Origin: Pseudomonas sp. HR96
GTDB taxonomy: Bacteria > Pseudomonadota > Gammaproteobacteria > Pseudomonadales > Pseudomonadaceae
Assembly: GCF_034059295.1 (NCBI RefSeq)
Contig: NZ_CP139141.1
Span: 124,001-188,000, forward strand
Reading direction: 5' to 3'
Length of the DNA: 64,000 nt
Part shown: one piece after another, positions 32,297 through 45,361 of the stretch
Position numbering within the stretch: the first letter of the stretch is position 1
Layout: every line of letters starts with the position of its first letter
The notes under the pieces: generated by a model
Databases searched by the model: none
The model's input: only the letters and a program-made list of their open reading frames with translations
Told to the model about the DNA's origin: nothing
Position numbers and translations under genes: made by a program

Positions 32297-32833
32297 ATGG
32301 CAGAACTGACCACGTTGGCCCGACCTTATGCGAAGGCGGCCTTCGAGCTTGCACAGGCCCACCAGCAACTGGCCGGTTGGTCAGCCATGCTCGGCCTGGC
32401 TGCAGCGGTGTCGCAGGACGACACCATGCAGCGCATGCTCAAGGCCCCGCGACTGACGAGCGCACAAAAGGCCGCCACTTTCATCGAAGTGTGCGGTGAC
32501 CAGTTTGACGCACAGGCACAGAATTTCATTCGCGTTGCCGCGGAAAACGATCGTCTCCTGCTGTTGCCGGAGATATCGACTCTGTTCGAGCTATACAAGG
32601 CCGAGCAAGAGAAATCCGTGGACGTGGAAGTCACCAGTGCCTTCGCGTTGAACCAAGAACAGCAAGACAAACTCGCCAAGGTTCTCAGTGCACGGCTCGG
32701 CCGGGAAGTGCGCCTGCACGCTGCGGAGGACGCCGCCCTGATCGGGGGTGTCGTCATTCGCGCCGGCGACCTGGTTATCGATGGCTCAGTACGCGGCAAA
32801 CTCGCGTCACTGGCCGAAGCATTGAAATCTTGA
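32297..32833 (+). CDS. atpH: F0F1 ATP synthase subunit delta
   Basis: Stalk subunit (178 aa) on top of F1 that holds the alpha/beta hexamer to subunit b. Family features are the start [14 protein letters not shown] and the C-terminal [28 protein letters not shown]. It is followed by atpA after 21 nt. Confidence 0.97.
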   Translation: MAELTTLARPYAKAAFELAQAHQQLAGWSAMLGLAAAVSQDDTMQRMLKAPRLTSAQKAATFIEVCGDQFDAQAQNFIRVAAENDRLLLLPEISTLFELYKAEQEKSVDVEVTSAFALNQEQQDKLAKVLSARLGREVRLHAAEDAALIGGVVIRAGDLVIDGSVRGKLASLAEALKS

Positions 32834-32854
32834 GTTTGAAGGGGCAGCAGAGCA

Positions 32855-34399
32855 ATGCAGCAACTCAATCCTTCCGAAATAAGTGAAATCATCAAGGGCC
32901 GCATCGAAAAACTCGATGTGACCTCTCAAGCCCGCAACGAAGGCACCGTCGTCAGCGTTTCCGACGGTATCGTGCGGATTCACGGTCTGGCCGACGTCAT
33001 GTACGGCGAAATGATCGAGTTTCCCGGTAGCGTCTTCGGCATGGCTCTCAACCTGGAGCAGGACTCCGTAGGCGCCGTTGTACTGGGCTCCTACCAGTCG
33101 CTGGCCGAAGGCATGAGCGCCAAGTGCACCGGCCGCATCCTCGAAGTTCCGGTGGGTAAGGAACTGCTGGGTCGCGTCGTCGACGCACTGGGCAATCCTG
33201 TCGATGGCAAGGGTCCACTGGGCAACACCGAGACCGACGCGGTCGAGAAGGTTGCACCGGGCGTGATCTGGCGTAAATCGGTAGACCAGCCAGTACAGAC
33301 CGGCTACAAGGCCGTTGACGCCATGATCCCGGTAGGCCGTGGCCAGCGCGAGCTGATCATCGGTGACCGCCAGATCGGCAAGACCGCCATGGCGATCGAC
33401 GCCATCATCAACCAGAAGAACTCCGGTATCTTCTGCGTCTACGTGGCTATCGGTCAGAAGCAATCGACCATCGCCAACGTGGTACGCAAGCTCGAAGAGA
33501 ACGGCGCTCTGGCCAACACCATCGTGGTCGCTGCCAGCGCCTCGGAATCGGCTGCACTGCAGTTCCTGGCTCCGTACTCGGGTTGCACCATGGGCGAGTT
33601 CTTCCGCGACCGCGGTGAAGACGCGCTGATCGTCTATGACGATCTGTCCAAGCAGGCTGTGGCTTACCGCCAGATCTCCTTGCTGCTGCGTCGTCCACCA
33701 GGCCGTGAAGCCTACCCAGGTGACGTGTTCTATCTCCACTCCCGTCTGCTGGAGCGTGCTTCGCGCGTTTCCGAAGAGTACGTAGAGAAGTTCACCAACG
33801 GCGCAGTGACTGGCAAGACCGGTTCGCTGACCGCACTGCCGATCATCGAAACCCAGGCTGGCGACGTGTCCGCGTTCGTTCCGACCAACGTGATTTCCAT
33901 CACCGACGGTCAGATCTTCCTGGAATCGGCCATGTTCAACTCCGGCATCCGCCCGGCAGTGAACGCCGGTGTTTCGGTATCCCGTGTGGGTGGTGCCGCT
34001 CAGACCAAGATCATCAAGAAGCTGTCCGGTGGTATCCGTACCGCCCTGGCTCAGTACCGTGAACTGGCCGCATTCGCCCAGTTCGCTTCTGACCTGGACG
34101 AAGCGACCCGCAAGCAGCTCGAGCATGGTCAGCGCGTTACCGAGCTGATGAAGCAGAAGCAATACGCGCCAATGTCGATCGCCGACATGGCCCTGTCGCT
34201 GTACGCCGCCGAGCGTGGGTTCCTGACCGACGTCGAGATTCCGAAGATCGGCAGCTTCGAGCAGGCCCTGATTGCTTACTTCAACCGCGATCACGCCGAT
34301 TTGATGGCGAAGATCAACGTGAAGGGTGACTTCAATGACGACATCGACAAAGGCATGAAAGCCGGCATCGAGAAGTTCAAGGCCACCCAAACCTGGTAA
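32855..34399 (+). CDS. atpA: F0F1 ATP synthase subunit alpha
   Basis: Non-catalytic nucleotide-binding subunit of F1. The Walker A motif is [13 protein letters not shown], and the alpha/beta signature [14 protein letters not shown] is present. 514 aa, the normal Pseudomonas length. It is followed by a 50-nt gap that carries a small hairpin (GGGAGCC / GGCTCCC, about 34407-34429) before atpG. Confidence 0.98.
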   Translation: MQQLNPSEISEIIKGRIEKLDVTSQARNEGTVVSVSDGIVRIHGLADVMYGEMIEFPGSVFGMALNLEQDSVGAVVLGSYQSLAEGMSAKCTGRILEVPVGKELLGRVVDALGNPVDGKGPLGNTETDAVEKVAPGVIWRKSVDQPVQTGYKAVDAMIPVGRGQRELIIGDRQIGKTAMAIDAIINQKNSGIFCVYVAIGQKQSTIANVVRKLEENGALANTIVVAASASESAALQFLAPYSGCTMGEFFRDRGEDALIVYDDLSKQAVAYRQISLLLRRPPGREAYPGDVFYLHSRLLERASRVSEEYVEKFTNGAVTGKTGSLTALPIIETQAGDVSAFVPTNVISITDGQIFLESAMFNSGIRPAVNAGVSVSRVGGAAQTKIIKKLSGGIRTALAQYRELAAFAQFASDLDEATRKQLEHGQRVTELMKQKQYAPMSIADMALSLYAAERGFLTDVEIPKIGSFEQALIAYFNRDHADLMAKINVKGDFNDDIDKGMKAGIEKFKATQTW

Positions 34400-34449
34400 G
34401 CCGCAGTGGGAGCCGCGAGGCTCCCGCTTGCTAACCCGATAGGTGTTAC

Positions 34450-35310
34450 ATGGCAGGCGCAAAAGAGATTCGCAGCAAGATTGCGAGCATCAAAAGCACG
34501 CAAAAGATTACCAGCGCCATGGAAAAAGTGGCGGTCAGCAAGATGCGCAAGGCACAAATGCGCATGGCAGCCAGCCGTCCCTACGCCGAGCGTATCCGTC
34601 AGGTGATCGGTCATCTGGCCAACGCCAACCCGGAATACCGCCACCCGTTCATGATCGACCGCGACGTCAAGCGCGCCGGTTACATCGTGGTGAGCAGTGA
34701 CCGTGGTCTGTGCGGCGGCTTGAACACCAACCTGTTCAAGGCTCTGGTCAAGGACATGGCGGCAAACCGTGAGCGCGGCGTCGAGATCGACGTGTGCGTG
34801 ATCGGCAGCAAAGGCGCGGCATTTTTCCGCAGCTTCGGCGGCAACGTCGTGGCCGCGATCAGCCACCTGGGCGAAGCGCCATCGATCAACGATCTGATCG
34901 GCAGCGTCAAGGTGATGCTGGATGCCTACCTGGAAGGCCGTATCGACCGCCTGTCCGTGGTGTCCAACAAGTTCGTCAACACGATGACGCAAAAGCCGAC
35001 GGTAGAGCAGTTGATTCCGTTGGTGGCGACACAGGAACAGGAACTCAAGCACCACTGGGACTATGTCTACGAACCCGACGCCAAAGAGCTGCTGGACGGC
35101 CTGATGGTGCGTTACGTGGAATCGCAGGTGTACCAGGCGGTGGTCGAGAACAACGCAGCCGAACAAGCTGCGCGGATGATCGCAATGAAGAATGCAACCG
35201 ACAACGCCGGCGACCTGATCAGCGATTTGCAGCTGATCTACAACAAGGCACGCCAGGCTGCGATCACCCAAGAGATCTCGGAAATCGTCGGCGGCGCTGC
35301 CGCGGTTTAA
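34450..35310 (+). CDS. atpG: F0F1 ATP synthase subunit gamma
   Basis: Central rotor shaft of F1 (286 aa). The N-terminal helix reads [36 protein letters not shown], and the C-terminal helix reads [34 protein letters not shown], both strongly conserved. It lies between atpA and atpD in the usual order. Confidence 0.98.
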   Translation: MAGAKEIRSKIASIKSTQKITSAMEKVAVSKMRKAQMRMAASRPYAERIRQVIGHLANANPEYRHPFMIDRDVKRAGYIVVSSDRGLCGGLNTNLFKALVKDMAANRERGVEIDVCVIGSKGAAFFRSFGGNVVAAISHLGEAPSINDLIGSVKVMLDAYLEGRIDRLSVVSNKFVNTMTQKPTVEQLIPLVATQEQELKHHWDYVYEPDAKELLDGLMVRYVESQVYQAVVENNAAEQAARMIAMKNATDNAGDLISDLQLIYNKARQAAITQEISEIVGGAAAV

Positions 35311-36717
<1,407 letters not shown>

Positions 36718-36761
36718 TCCCGGCGCCCGGCAACGGGCGCTAATCAGGTTGAGGCAAGCAG

Positions 36762-37187
36762 ATGGCTATGACAGTCCATTGCGATATCGTCAGCGCGGAA
36801 GGAGAGATCTTCTCCGGTCTGGTCGAGATGGTGATTGCGCACGGTAACCTGGGTGATCTTGGTATCGCCCCGGGGCACGCGCCGCTGATCACCGACTTGA
36901 AGCCGGGTCCGATCCGCCTGATCAAACAGGGTGGGGACGCCGAGGTGTTTTACATCTCCGGTGGTTTCCTCGAGGTTCAGCCGAACATGGTCAAGGTTCT
37001 TGCCGACACCGTGCAACGTGCTGCCGACCTGGACGAAGCCTCCGCTCAGCAGGCCGTCAAGGCTGCCGAGCAGGCCCTGAACGAACGCGGCGCGGATTTC
37101 GACTACGGTTCCGCCACCGCACGCCTGGCCGAGGCCGCAGCCCAGCTGCGCACCGTCCAGCAGATCCGCAAGAAGTTTGGCGGCTAA
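36762..37187 (+). CDS. atpC: F0F1 ATP synthase subunit epsilon
   Basis: Regulatory rotor subunit (141 aa) that can inhibit ATP hydrolysis. The N-terminal beta sandwich includes [15 protein letters not shown] and [21 protein letters not shown], and the C-terminal helical hairpin includes [19 protein letters not shown]. It is the last gene of the operon, with a terminator 26 nt after its stop. Confidence 0.97.
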   Translation: MAMTVHCDIVSAEGEIFSGLVEMVIAHGNLGDLGIAPGHAPLITDLKPGPIRLIKQGGDAEVFYISGGFLEVQPNMVKVLADTVQRAADLDEASAQQAVKAAEQALNERGADFDYGSATARLAEAAAQLRTVQQIRKKFGG

Positions 37188-37212
37188 GCCGTCGGCTTCA
37201 AGCGATTGAGTT

Positions 37213-37238
37213 AAAGGGTAGCCTCGGCTACCCTTTTT
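37213..37238 (+). terminator. Terminator of the atp operon
   Basis: AAAGGGTAGCC / GGCTACCCTTT with a 3-nt loop, followed by a T-rich tail. It closes the nine-gene atp operon. Confidence 0.92.
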
Positions 37239-37316
37239 CTTTTTCCGCTCCCCACCGCCCGAGGTCGCCGACGCCGACCGCTCAGGGCGCCCCGCACGTC
37301 AGCATTGGAAGCCCAC

Positions 37317-38684
37317 ATGTCTCTCGATATCGTCATTCTCGCCGCCGGCCAAGGTACGCGCATGCGCTCGGCACTGCCCAAGGTGCTCCATCCGGTCGCG
37401 GGCCGGTCGATGCTCGGCCATGTTATCCACAGCGCTCGGCAGCTCGATCCCCAGGGCATCCATGTCGTGATCGGGCATGGCGCCGAGACGGTGCGCGAGC
37501 GGCTCGCAGCCGGTGACCTGAGCTTCGTTCTGCAGGATCGCCAGTTGGGCACCGGCCACGCCGTGGCGCAGGCATTGCCGGGCTTGAGCGCCGACACCGT
37601 GCTGATTCTGTACGGCGATGTGCCGCTGATCGAGGTCGCTACCCTGCAACGCCTGCTGGCGCGGGTGACCCCCGACCAGCTGGGCCTGCTCACGGTCAAC
37701 CTGGCCGACCCCAGCGGTTATGGCCGCATCGTCCGCGACGCCGCCGGCAAGGTCGCCGCCATCGTCGAGCACAAGGACGCCAGCGCCGAGCAGCGCGCCA
37801 TCTGCGAAGGCAACACCGGCATCCTCGCGGTGCCCGGCAACCGCCTGGCCGAATGGCTGGGGCGGCTCTCCAACCACAACGCCCAGGGCGAGTACTACCT
37901 CACCGACGTGATCGCCATGGCCGTCGCCGATGGCCTAGTGGTAGATACCGAAACCGCCCTCGACCCATTGGAAGTGCAGGGTGCCAACGACCGCGCGCAG
38001 TTGGCCGAGCTGGAACGTCATTACCAGTGGCGCGAGGCGCGCCGGGTGATGGCCGCCGGCGTCACGCTGCGTGACCCCGCACGTTTCGACGTGCGTGGCG
38101 AGGTGACCGTCGGCCGTGATGTGACCATCGACGTCAACGTCATCCTCGAAGGCAAGGTGGTCATCGAGGACGACGTGGTCATCGGTCCCAACTGCTACAT
38201 CAAGGACAGTACCCTGCGCCGGGGCGTGGTGCTCAAGGCCAATACGCACCTGGAAGGCGCGGTGATGGAGGAGAGCAGCGACGCCGGTCCCTTCGCTCGC
38301 CTGCGCCCCGGCACCGTGCTGGGTGCCAAGGCCCATGTGGGTAACTTTGTCGAGTTGAAGAACGCGCGCCTGGGCGAAGGGGCCAAGGCCGGGCATCTGG
38401 CTTATCTGGGCGACGCCAGCATCGGTGCGCGCAGCAACATCGGCGCGGGCACCATCACCTGCAACTACGACGGCGTGAACAAGCACCGTACCGTGATCGG
38501 CGAAGACGTCTTCATCGGCTCGAACAATTCGCTGGTGGCGCCTGTGGATATCTCCACCGCAGCGACCACGGCAGCGGGTTCGACCATCACCCAGGATGTG
38601 CCGGCCGAGCAGTTGGCTGTGGGCCGTGCTCGGCAACGCAACGTCGAGTGCTGGAAGCGGCCGGTGAAGATCGACAAGTCTTGA
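37317..38684 (+). CDS. glmU: Bifunctional N-acetylglucosamine-1-phosphate uridyltransferase / glucosamine-1-phosphate acetyltransferase
   Basis: Makes UDP-GlcNAc for peptidoglycan and LPS. The N-terminal pyrophosphorylase has [22 protein letters not shown]. The C-terminal left-handed beta-helix acetyltransferase shows hexapeptide repeats and the segment [30 protein letters not shown]. 455 aa. The ATG at 37317 is chosen over an upstream in-frame TTG because the family starts [12 protein letters not shown] perfect DnaA box lies at 37423-37431. It heads the glmU-glmR-glmS cluster. Confidence 0.97.
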   Translation: MSLDIVILAAGQGTRMRSALPKVLHPVAGRSMLGHVIHSARQLDPQGIHVVIGHGAETVRERLAAGDLSFVLQDRQLGTGHAVAQALPGLSADTVLILYGDVPLIEVATLQRLLARVTPDQLGLLTVNLADPSGYGRIVRDAAGKVAAIVEHKDASAEQRAICEGNTGILAVPGNRLAEWLGRLSNHNAQGEYYLTDVIAMAVADGLVVDTETALDPLEVQGANDRAQLAELERHYQWREARRVMAAGVTLRDPARFDVRGEVTVGRDVTIDVNVILEGKVVIEDDVVIGPNCYIKDSTLRRGVVLKANTHLEGAVMEESSDAGPFARLRPGTVLGAKAHVGNFVELKNARLGEGAKAGHLAYLGDASIGARSNIGAGTITCNYDGVNKHRTVIGEDVFIGSNNSLVAPVDISTAATTAAGSTITQDVPAEQLAVGRARQRNVECWKRPVKIDKS

Positions 38685-38693
38685 CACAAACCT

Positions 38694-38741
38694 TCGTTTA
38701 AGTTTTGATTGGCGAAATTAAATTTCGAACCGAAACTTAAC
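38694..38741. promoter_or_regulatory. Cluster of DeoR-type inverted half-sites before glmR
   Basis: The 63-bp gap is unusually AT-rich and holds nested inverted repeats: CGAAATT-A-AATTTCG (38713-38727), TTTCG-AAC-CGAAA (38723-38735), and TTAAGTTT (38698-38705) opposite GAAACTTAA (38732-38740). TTTCG/CGAAA half-sites are typical of DeoR-family operators, so autoregulation by the adjacent glmR product is likely. Confidence 0.65.
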
Positions 38742-38747
38742 GTCGCC

Positions 38748-39524
38748 ATGTCGAAACGAAACACGCCCCAGCGCCGACACAACATTCTGGCCCTGCTCGC
38801 CGAGCAGGGCGAGGTGAGTGTGGATGAGCTGGCCCGGCGCTTCATCACTTCCGAGGTCACCATCCGCAAGGACCTGGCCGCGCTGGAAAGCAACGGCCTG
38901 TTGCTGCGCCGCTACGGCGGAGCCATCAGCATGCCGCAGGAGCTGATCGGCGAAGCGGTGCAACCGGTATCGCCCTACAAGCAGGCCATCGCCCGAGCGG
39001 GCGTGGCGCGCATCAAGGAACACGCGCGGATCATCATCGACAGCGGCAGCACCACGGCCGCCATGATCCCGCAGCTGGGCGCGCAGCCCGGCCTGGTGGT
39101 GATGACCAACTCGCTGCACGTGGCCAATGCCCTGAGCGAACTGGAGCACGAACCGGTGTTGCTGATGACGGGCGGCACCTGGGACCCGCATTCCGAGTCG
39201 TTTCAGGGCCAGGTCGCCGAGCAGGTGTTGCGCTCCTACGACTTCGACCAGTTGTTCATCGGCGCCGACGGCATCGACCTGCAACGCGGCACCACCACCT
39301 TCAACGAGCTCCTGGGGCTCAGCCGAGTCATGGCCGAGGTGGCACGGGAAGTCATCGTCATGGTCGAGTCCGACAAGATCGGCCGCAAGATACCCAATCT
39401 GGAGCTGCCCTGGAGCAGCGTCCACACCCTCATTACCGATGATCGCCTGCCCATTGCGGTACGCGAACAGTTACAGGCGCGCCGCATCACGCTGGTTTGC
39501 GCGGCCCTCAATCAGGAGAATTGA
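38748..39524 (+). CDS. glmR: DeoR-family regulator GlmR
   Basis: DeoR/GlpR-type repressor of 258 aa. The HTH reads RRHNILALLAEQGEVSVDELARRFITSEVTIRKDLAALESNGLLLRRYGGA. The sugar-phosphate-sensing domain has IIIDSGSTTAAMIPQL and FIGADGIDLQRGTTTFNELLGLSRVMAEVAREVIVMVESDKIG. Position between glmU and glmS matches the P. aeruginosa glmR gene, linked there to amino-sugar and cell-wall metabolism. The frame opens earlier at 38709, inside the operator region, so the ATG at 38748 is preferred. glmS starts 3 nt after its stop. Confidence 0.88.
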   Translation: MSKRNTPQRRHNILALLAEQGEVSVDELARRFITSEVTIRKDLAALESNGLLLRRYGGAISMPQELIGEAVQPVSPYKQAIARAGVARIKEHARIIIDSGSTTAAMIPQLGAQPGLVVMTNSLHVANALSELEHEPVLLMTGGTWDPHSESFQGQVAEQVLRSYDFDQLFIGADGIDLQRGTTTFNELLGLSRVMAEVAREVIVMVESDKIGRKIPNLELPWSSVHTLITDDRLPIAVREQLQARRITLVCAALNQEN

Positions 39525-39527
39525 TCC

Positions 39528-41363
<1,836 letters not shown>

Positions 41364-41463
41364 GGCAGGCTACTCGCCCAGCAGCTATCTCAGCAGATGA
41401 ACTGTTGCTGGAGATTGCAACTAGCGCAGGGGCTGGAGTGACCTTTTTGCGCAACGGCGCAGG

Positions 41464-41496
41464 TTCAATGGGGGTCAACAGTGTTGACCCCTTGAA
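41464..41496. repeat. Long inverted repeat downstream of glmS
   Basis: TTCAA-TG-GGGGTCAAC-AGT-GTTGACCCC-TTGAA: a perfect 9-bp stem with a 3-nt loop, extended by a further 5-bp match across a 2-nt bulge. It lacks a T-run. It may terminate glmS or act as a protein site. The rest of the 41364-41696 gap holds the attTn7 point and the leader of the LuxR-type gene, and I see nothing else in it. Confidence 0.65.
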
Positions 41497-41696
41497 TCAA
41501 GGGCGCAGCAGCGGCTGATCGGTAGCTTCGCCCGACGTCATTCCAACGACTTGCGCGCTCACTGCGGGGAGCATGCCATCGGCCGGCGTTGAGGAAGATA
41601 CCCGCTGCACCAAGGTTTTTTTATCTTCCCAAGCTCAACAGGGCTATCATTCCCCCTCCGGAACATCCGGCGCAGACCGTGACTTGAGGGAGCAAT

Positions 41697-42359
41697 ATGC
41701 ACAGCGCGCTTATAGTTGACGATCATCCGTTCATCCGTTCCACGGTACGTTTTCTGCTGGCCGAGGCGGGAATAGCGGTGGTGGCGGAGACCGATAACGG
41801 CGTCGATGCGGTGCAGTTGGCGCGCGAGCATCGTCCTGCGTTGATCGTGCTGGATATCGCCCTGCCGCGCCTGGACGGCCTCAATGTCGTGCGCCGGCTG
41901 AGCCTGTCGAACTTGCCCACGCGTATCCTGATTCTGACTTCGCAGTCGGCCAACATCTATGCGCGGCGCTGCCGGCGGGTGGGTGCCCACGGATACCTGT
42001 GCAAGAGTGAGGAGATCGCCGAGTTGGGCACGGCCTGCGCCACGGTGCTGGAGGGTGGGCTCTACTTCCCGAGCATCAATCTGCAAGCCGCGCCGGTAGA
42101 CCCGCTCACCGCCGTTGACGAACTTCAGGAGGCAGTGGCGCCCAATGAAATGCAGCAGCTGGCGGTGCTGTCCAACCGTGAGGTCATCGTGCTGCATGCG
42201 CTCGCCATGGGTCGTAGCAACAAGCAGATCGGCGAGCAGTTGATCATCAGCGCCAAGACCGTCAGCACCTACAAAAGCCGGCTCATGCACAAGCTCAAGC
42301 TGGCGTCGGTGGTGCAGCTGGCCGAGTTTGCCAGGCGCACCCAGCTGACCGAGTCCTGA
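41697..42359 (+). CDS. NarL/FixJ-family response regulator (orphan)
   Basis: Two-domain response regulator of 220 aa. The receiver has VDDHPFIRS, phospho-acceptor LIVLDIALPRLDGLNVV, ILTSQ and the lysine in YLCKSEE. The C-terminal LuxR HTH is LSNREVIVLHALAMGRSNKQIGEQLIISAKTVSTYKSRLMHKL. No sensor kinase is adjacent, so it is an orphan here. The receiver resembles BvgA/EvgA-type regulators; the target genes are not visible. Confidence 0.9.
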   Translation: MHSALIVDDHPFIRSTVRFLLAEAGIAVVAETDNGVDAVQLAREHRPALIVLDIALPRLDGLNVVRRLSLSNLPTRILILTSQSANIYARRCRRVGAHGYLCKSEEIAELGTACATVLEGGLYFPSINLQAAPVDPLTAVDELQEAVAPNEMQQLAVLSNREVIVLHALAMGRSNKQIGEQLIISAKTVSTYKSRLMHKLKLASVVQLAEFARRTQLTES

Positions 42360-42379
42360 GCGAGCCCCGACCGGCAGCG

Positions 42380-42679
42380 TCAGCGTGCCGGATCGATCAG
42401 CCAGGTCTGGAAGGGTGGGTGGTCGCTGCCTTCGAAATTGATATGTCGGCCACTGACATCGATGGTTCGTCCGTCTGTCTCGATGCTCAGGGTCTCACCG
42501 CTGATGAAGGTCAGCCGGTGGATCCGTCGACCGTCATGCTGCTGGATCTCATGGCTCTGCAAATCGAGCAGGTTGCCCAGCCCCAGCTGCAGATGGGCGA
42601 GGTTGAGGGTCAGGTGGCTGGCGCTGTCATCGGCCTGGCGGTATAGGCCAGCACGGTGCAACGTGCGAGTGCTTCGCAT
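42380..42679 (-). CDS. Small uncharacterised protein
   Basis: A 99-aa soluble protein with no recognised domain, beginning MRSTRTLHRAGLYRQADDSA. AAGGAAA sits a good distance upstream of the ATG, and the product looks like real protein, while the opposing frames do not. It has no signal peptide and no cysteine, and is rich in His, Leu and Asp with several ILE/THR-type beta segments (HRLTFISGETLSIETDGRTIDVSG). It is convergent with the LuxR-type regulator (20-nt gap) and lies downstream of cls on the same strand after a 145-nt gap. Confidence 0.65.
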   Translation of the reverse strand: MRSTRTLHRAGLYRQADDSASHLTLNLAHLQLGLGNLLDLQSHEIQQHDGRRIHRLTFISGETLSIETDGRTIDVSGRHINFEGSDHPPFQTWLIDPAR

Positions 42680-42824
42680 AAGAATTTCCTTGCAGGTACA
42701 TCAAGGGTCGGCACGCAACGGTGTTAGTCCCTGAGTATTCGCATTTTCCTGGGGGCATTGCTATCAGAGCGTTCCTATAACCTTGTAGGACCCTTCCTGT
42801 TAGTCGTGAATGCGCCCGCCGGTG

Positions 42825-44264
42825 TTACAAGATTGGCGAAATCAGCCGCGCCACGCGCATGCCTACCTTGAGCAGACGGTTGGTGTCGCGGCTGTCTTCC
42901 ACGGTGATTTCCCGGCTCAGCGCCAGGTCGGCTTCGAGCATGGCTTCGACCTGGGTGGCAAAGGCCGAGTCGACGGTCAGCAGCATGACCTCAAAATTCA
43001 GGCGGAAGGAACGGTTGTCCATGTTGGCGCTGCCAATGGCGCTGATCTCGCTGTCCACCAGCACCACCTTCTGGTGCAGGAAGCCGGGCGTGTAGCGGAA
43101 CATGCGCACGCCGGCCTTGACCGCCTGGAAGGCGAACAGGCTGGAGGCGGCATACACCACCTTGTGATCCGGTCTTGAGGGCAGCAGGATGCGCACGTCG
43201 ACGCCACGCAGCACCGCCAGGCGCAGGGCGGCGAACACCGCCTCGTCAGGTATGAAATACGGCGTGGTGATCCACACCCGCTGGTTGGCGGCGTGGATGG
43301 CTTCGACGAAGAACAGCGAGCAGGTCTCCTGGGCGTCGGCGGGGCCGGAAGCGAGCACCTGGCACAACACGCCTTCTTCTTCGTAGGTGTCTGGAAGCAT
43401 CAGCGGCGGCAGTTCGCGGGATGCCCAGAACCAGTCTTCGGCGAAGGATTCCTGGAGGCAGGCAATGACCGGGCCGCGCACCTGCACATGGGTGTCACGC
43501 CACGGCGACAGCTTGGGCTCGCCGCCGAGGTATTCGTCGCCGACGTTGTGGCCACCGACGAAACCGACCAAGCCGTCGACCACCACGATCTTGCGGTGGT
43601 TGCGGAAATTCACCTGGAAACGGTTGAACAGCCCGCTGCGGGTGGCGAATGCACGGATGTGCACCCCCGCCTCGCGCAGCTTGTTGCTGTAGGCGCGGGG
43701 CAGGGAGTGGCTGCCGACACGGTCGTACAGCACATAGATCTGCACGCCCTGAGCGGCTTTTTCCATCAGCAGGGCCTGCAGCTGGCGGCCGATATGATCG
43801 TCATGGATGATGAAGAATTGCACGAGGATCACTTCCTTGGCTTCGCGAATCGCAGCGAAGATGGCCTCGAAAGTGGCCTTGCCATTGATCAGCAGGCTGA
43901 CCTGGTTGTTGGCCAGGCACGGCATGCGGCCCAGCTTGGGCATGGCGCGCAAGGAGGCGTAGGACTGCGAGTTGCGCGCGGCCAGCGCTTCCTCGACCCA
44001 GGGCCGCCAGTTGAGGTCGGCGATGGCCGAGTGCATTTCGCGGTTGGCCTGGCGGCGCGCCTCGATATAGGCGTCGAAGGTGCGGCGGCCGAACACCAGG
44101 TAGGGGATCAAGGTCAGGTAGGGCACGAACAACAGCGACAGAGCCCAGGCGATGGACCCTTGCGCGGTGCGTACGGTCAATACGGCATGGATGGCGGCCA
44201 CCAGCCCCAATAGATGCATCAGCCCGATAAAATAGCCAAGAAAATACGGACTGTGATAATCCAT
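42825..44264 (-). CDS. clsA: Cardiolipin synthase A
   Basis: Condenses phosphatidylglycerol to cardiolipin in the inner membrane. Two N-terminal membrane helices ([23 protein letters not shown] and [22 protein letters not shown]) are followed by two HKD phospholipase D motifs: [19 protein letters not shown] and [24 protein letters not shown]. From ATG 44264 the protein is 479 aa, the Pseudomonas ClsA length; upstream in-frame codons to 44363 do not fit the family. GGAG lies 11 nt upstream of that ATG, a little far. Divergent from the DUF3617 gene. Confidence 0.94.
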   Translation of the reverse strand: MDYHSPYFLGYFIGLMHLLGLVAAIHAVLTVRTAQGSIAWALSLLFVPYLTLIPYLVFGRRTFDAYIEARRQANREMHSAIADLNWRPWVEEALAARNSQSYASLRAMPKLGRMPCLANNQVSLLINGKATFEAIFAAIREAKEVILVQFFIIHDDHIGRQLQALLMEKAAQGVQIYVLYDRVGSHSLPRAYSNKLREAGVHIRAFATRSGLFNRFQVNFRNHRKIVVVDGLVGFVGGHNVGDEYLGGEPKLSPWRDTHVQVRGPVIACLQESFAEDWFWASRELPPLMLPDTYEEEGVLCQVLASGPADAQETCSLFFVEAIHAANQRVWITTPYFIPDEAVFAALRLAVLRGVDVRILLPSRPDHKVVYAASSLFAFQAVKAGVRMFRYTPGFLHQKVVLVDSEISAIGSANMDNRSFRLNFEVMLLTVDSAFATQVEAMLEADLALSREITVEDSRDTNRLLKVGMRVARLISPIL

Positions 44265-44404
44265 GCGCTGAGGTGCTCCTTTGGTAACCTGCATGCAACA
44301 GACCACGGCGCAAGGCAGGGGTTTCCGGGGATAGCTGCACAATCCCGGCACTGCGGCCAGCATCGTTCGTCCAATCGATACATCATTATGCTTCAGGAGT
44401 GGTT

Positions 44405-44938
44405 ATGAAGATTCGCTTGTCGGCCTCGGTGCTGGCGCTGGCCTTGGGGGCTGTCTCTCTGGGCGCCCAGGCGCAAATGCTGCAACCTGGCCTGTGGGAG
44501 ATGACCACCAGCAACATGCAGGTGGATGGCAATGCTATGCCCGACATGCAGGTGATGCTGGGCCAGCTCAAGCTGCTCGCTCCCGAGCAACGGGCAATGA
44601 TGGAGCAGATGCTGGCCAAGCAGGGCATTACCGTGGGGGATAAAGGTATCCGCTCGTGTCTGACGCCAGCGCAGGTGCAGTCCAACGACATTCCTCTGCA
44701 GGACCCGCAGTCCGGTTGCACGCAGAAGATCACCGAGCGCAACGGCAATGTGTGGAAATTCCAGTTCAGCTGCCCTCGGGCCCAGGGCTCGGGTCAGGCG
44801 CAGTTTCTCAGTGACAAGGAGTTCCTGACCACGGTGAGCGGCACCTTCAATGCCTCCGGGACTCAGCAGAAGGGCAGCATGAATACTCGTGCAGTGTGGC
44901 TGGGACAGAACTGCGGCACGGTAAAACCCCGTAGCTGA
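44405..44938 (+). CDS. Exported DUF3617 family protein
   Basis: Secreted or periplasmic protein of 177 aa with a signal peptide (MKIRLSASVLALALGAVSLGAQA). The mature part starts QMLQPGLWEMTTSNMQVDG, the typical DUF3617 opening, with Cys residues in SCLTPAQV, SGCTQK, FSCPRA and NCGT that could form two disulfides. AGGAG precedes the ATG at 44405 with normal spacing, better than the GTG at 44399. Function unknown. A parS-like palindrome begins 13 nt after its stop. Confidence 0.85.
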   Translation: MKIRLSASVLALALGAVSLGAQAQMLQPGLWEMTTSNMQVDGNAMPDMQVMLGQLKLLAPEQRAMMEQMLAKQGITVGDKGIRSCLTPAQVQSNDIPLQDPQSGCTQKITERNGNVWKFQFSCPRAQGSGQAQFLSDKEFLTTVSGTFNASGTQQKGSMNTRAVWLGQNCGTVKPRS

Positions 44939-44951
44939 TTGTTTTCATTGA

Positions 44952-44967
44952 AGTTCCACGTGGAACA
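44952..44967. other. parS: parS-like site, 15 of 16 matches, distal
   Basis: AGTTCCACGTGGAACA differs from the perfect parS only in its first base. It lies in the 29-nt gap between two convergent small genes, 27 kb from the dnaA/rpmH origin and on the opposite side from the recF sites. Confidence 0.78.
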
Positions 44968-45333
44968 TCACTGTGAGGCGGAGGGGACCTGCCATTGCCC
45001 CTGGCTCTTTTGCTCGCAAAAGGGCTTCAGGTAGGCTGTGTCGCTGGCGACTCCGTAGTAGTGGATATCCTGTCGGTAGGGCATGTTTTCCACCTGGGCG
45101 GAGTTGCACACGCCGAACGCGCCAGCAGGACATTGATCGACGAACTGGACCTCGACCTTTTGCCCTGGCAGGTTGGGCTGGCAGAAACCGTCGTGGAACA
45201 GTTTCTCCGGAATGTTGCGGTTCTGCTGGCACACCTGCACGTCGAGCCGCTCGCCCTGGCTGTGCACCACACAGGCCTGGGCCAAGGCATCGCTGCTGAT
45301 GATCAGCAGAACCCATAAACTGCACATCCGCAT
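44968..45333 (-). CDS. Small exported cysteine-rich protein
   Basis: A 121-aa product with a signal peptide (MRMCSLWVLLIISSDALAQA) and five cysteines in the mature part (ACVVHSQ, VCQQNRN, GFCQPN, DQCPAG, VCNSAQ, FCEQK region). AGGAG lies 8 nt upstream. I do not recognise a characterised domain; related Pseudomonas proteins are sometimes labelled NADH:ubiquinone oxidoreductase without support in the sequence. It is divergent from the COG0523 GTPase, with the two starts only 28 nt apart. Overlapping frames on both strands are shadows. Confidence 0.75.
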   Translation of the reverse strand: MRMCSLWVLLIISSDALAQACVVHSQGERLDVQVCQQNRNIPEKLFHDGFCQPNLPGQKVEVQFVDQCPAGAFGVCNSAQVENMPYRQDIHYYGVASDTAYLKPFCEQKSQGQWQVPSASQ

Positions 45334-45361
45334 CCAACCTACTCCTGACGACTTTCAGACC

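Noticed and set aside
32807..34462. 551-codon open frame opposite atpA
   Set aside because: Antisense shadow of a highly conserved gene.
42419..42646. 75-codon plus-strand frame opposite the 99-aa gene
   Set aside because: The minus-strand frame has a good ribosome binding site and more protein-like sequence.
45185..45200. CGTGGAACAG, possible parS half-site
   Set aside because: Only one arm matches; the other half of the palindrome is missing.
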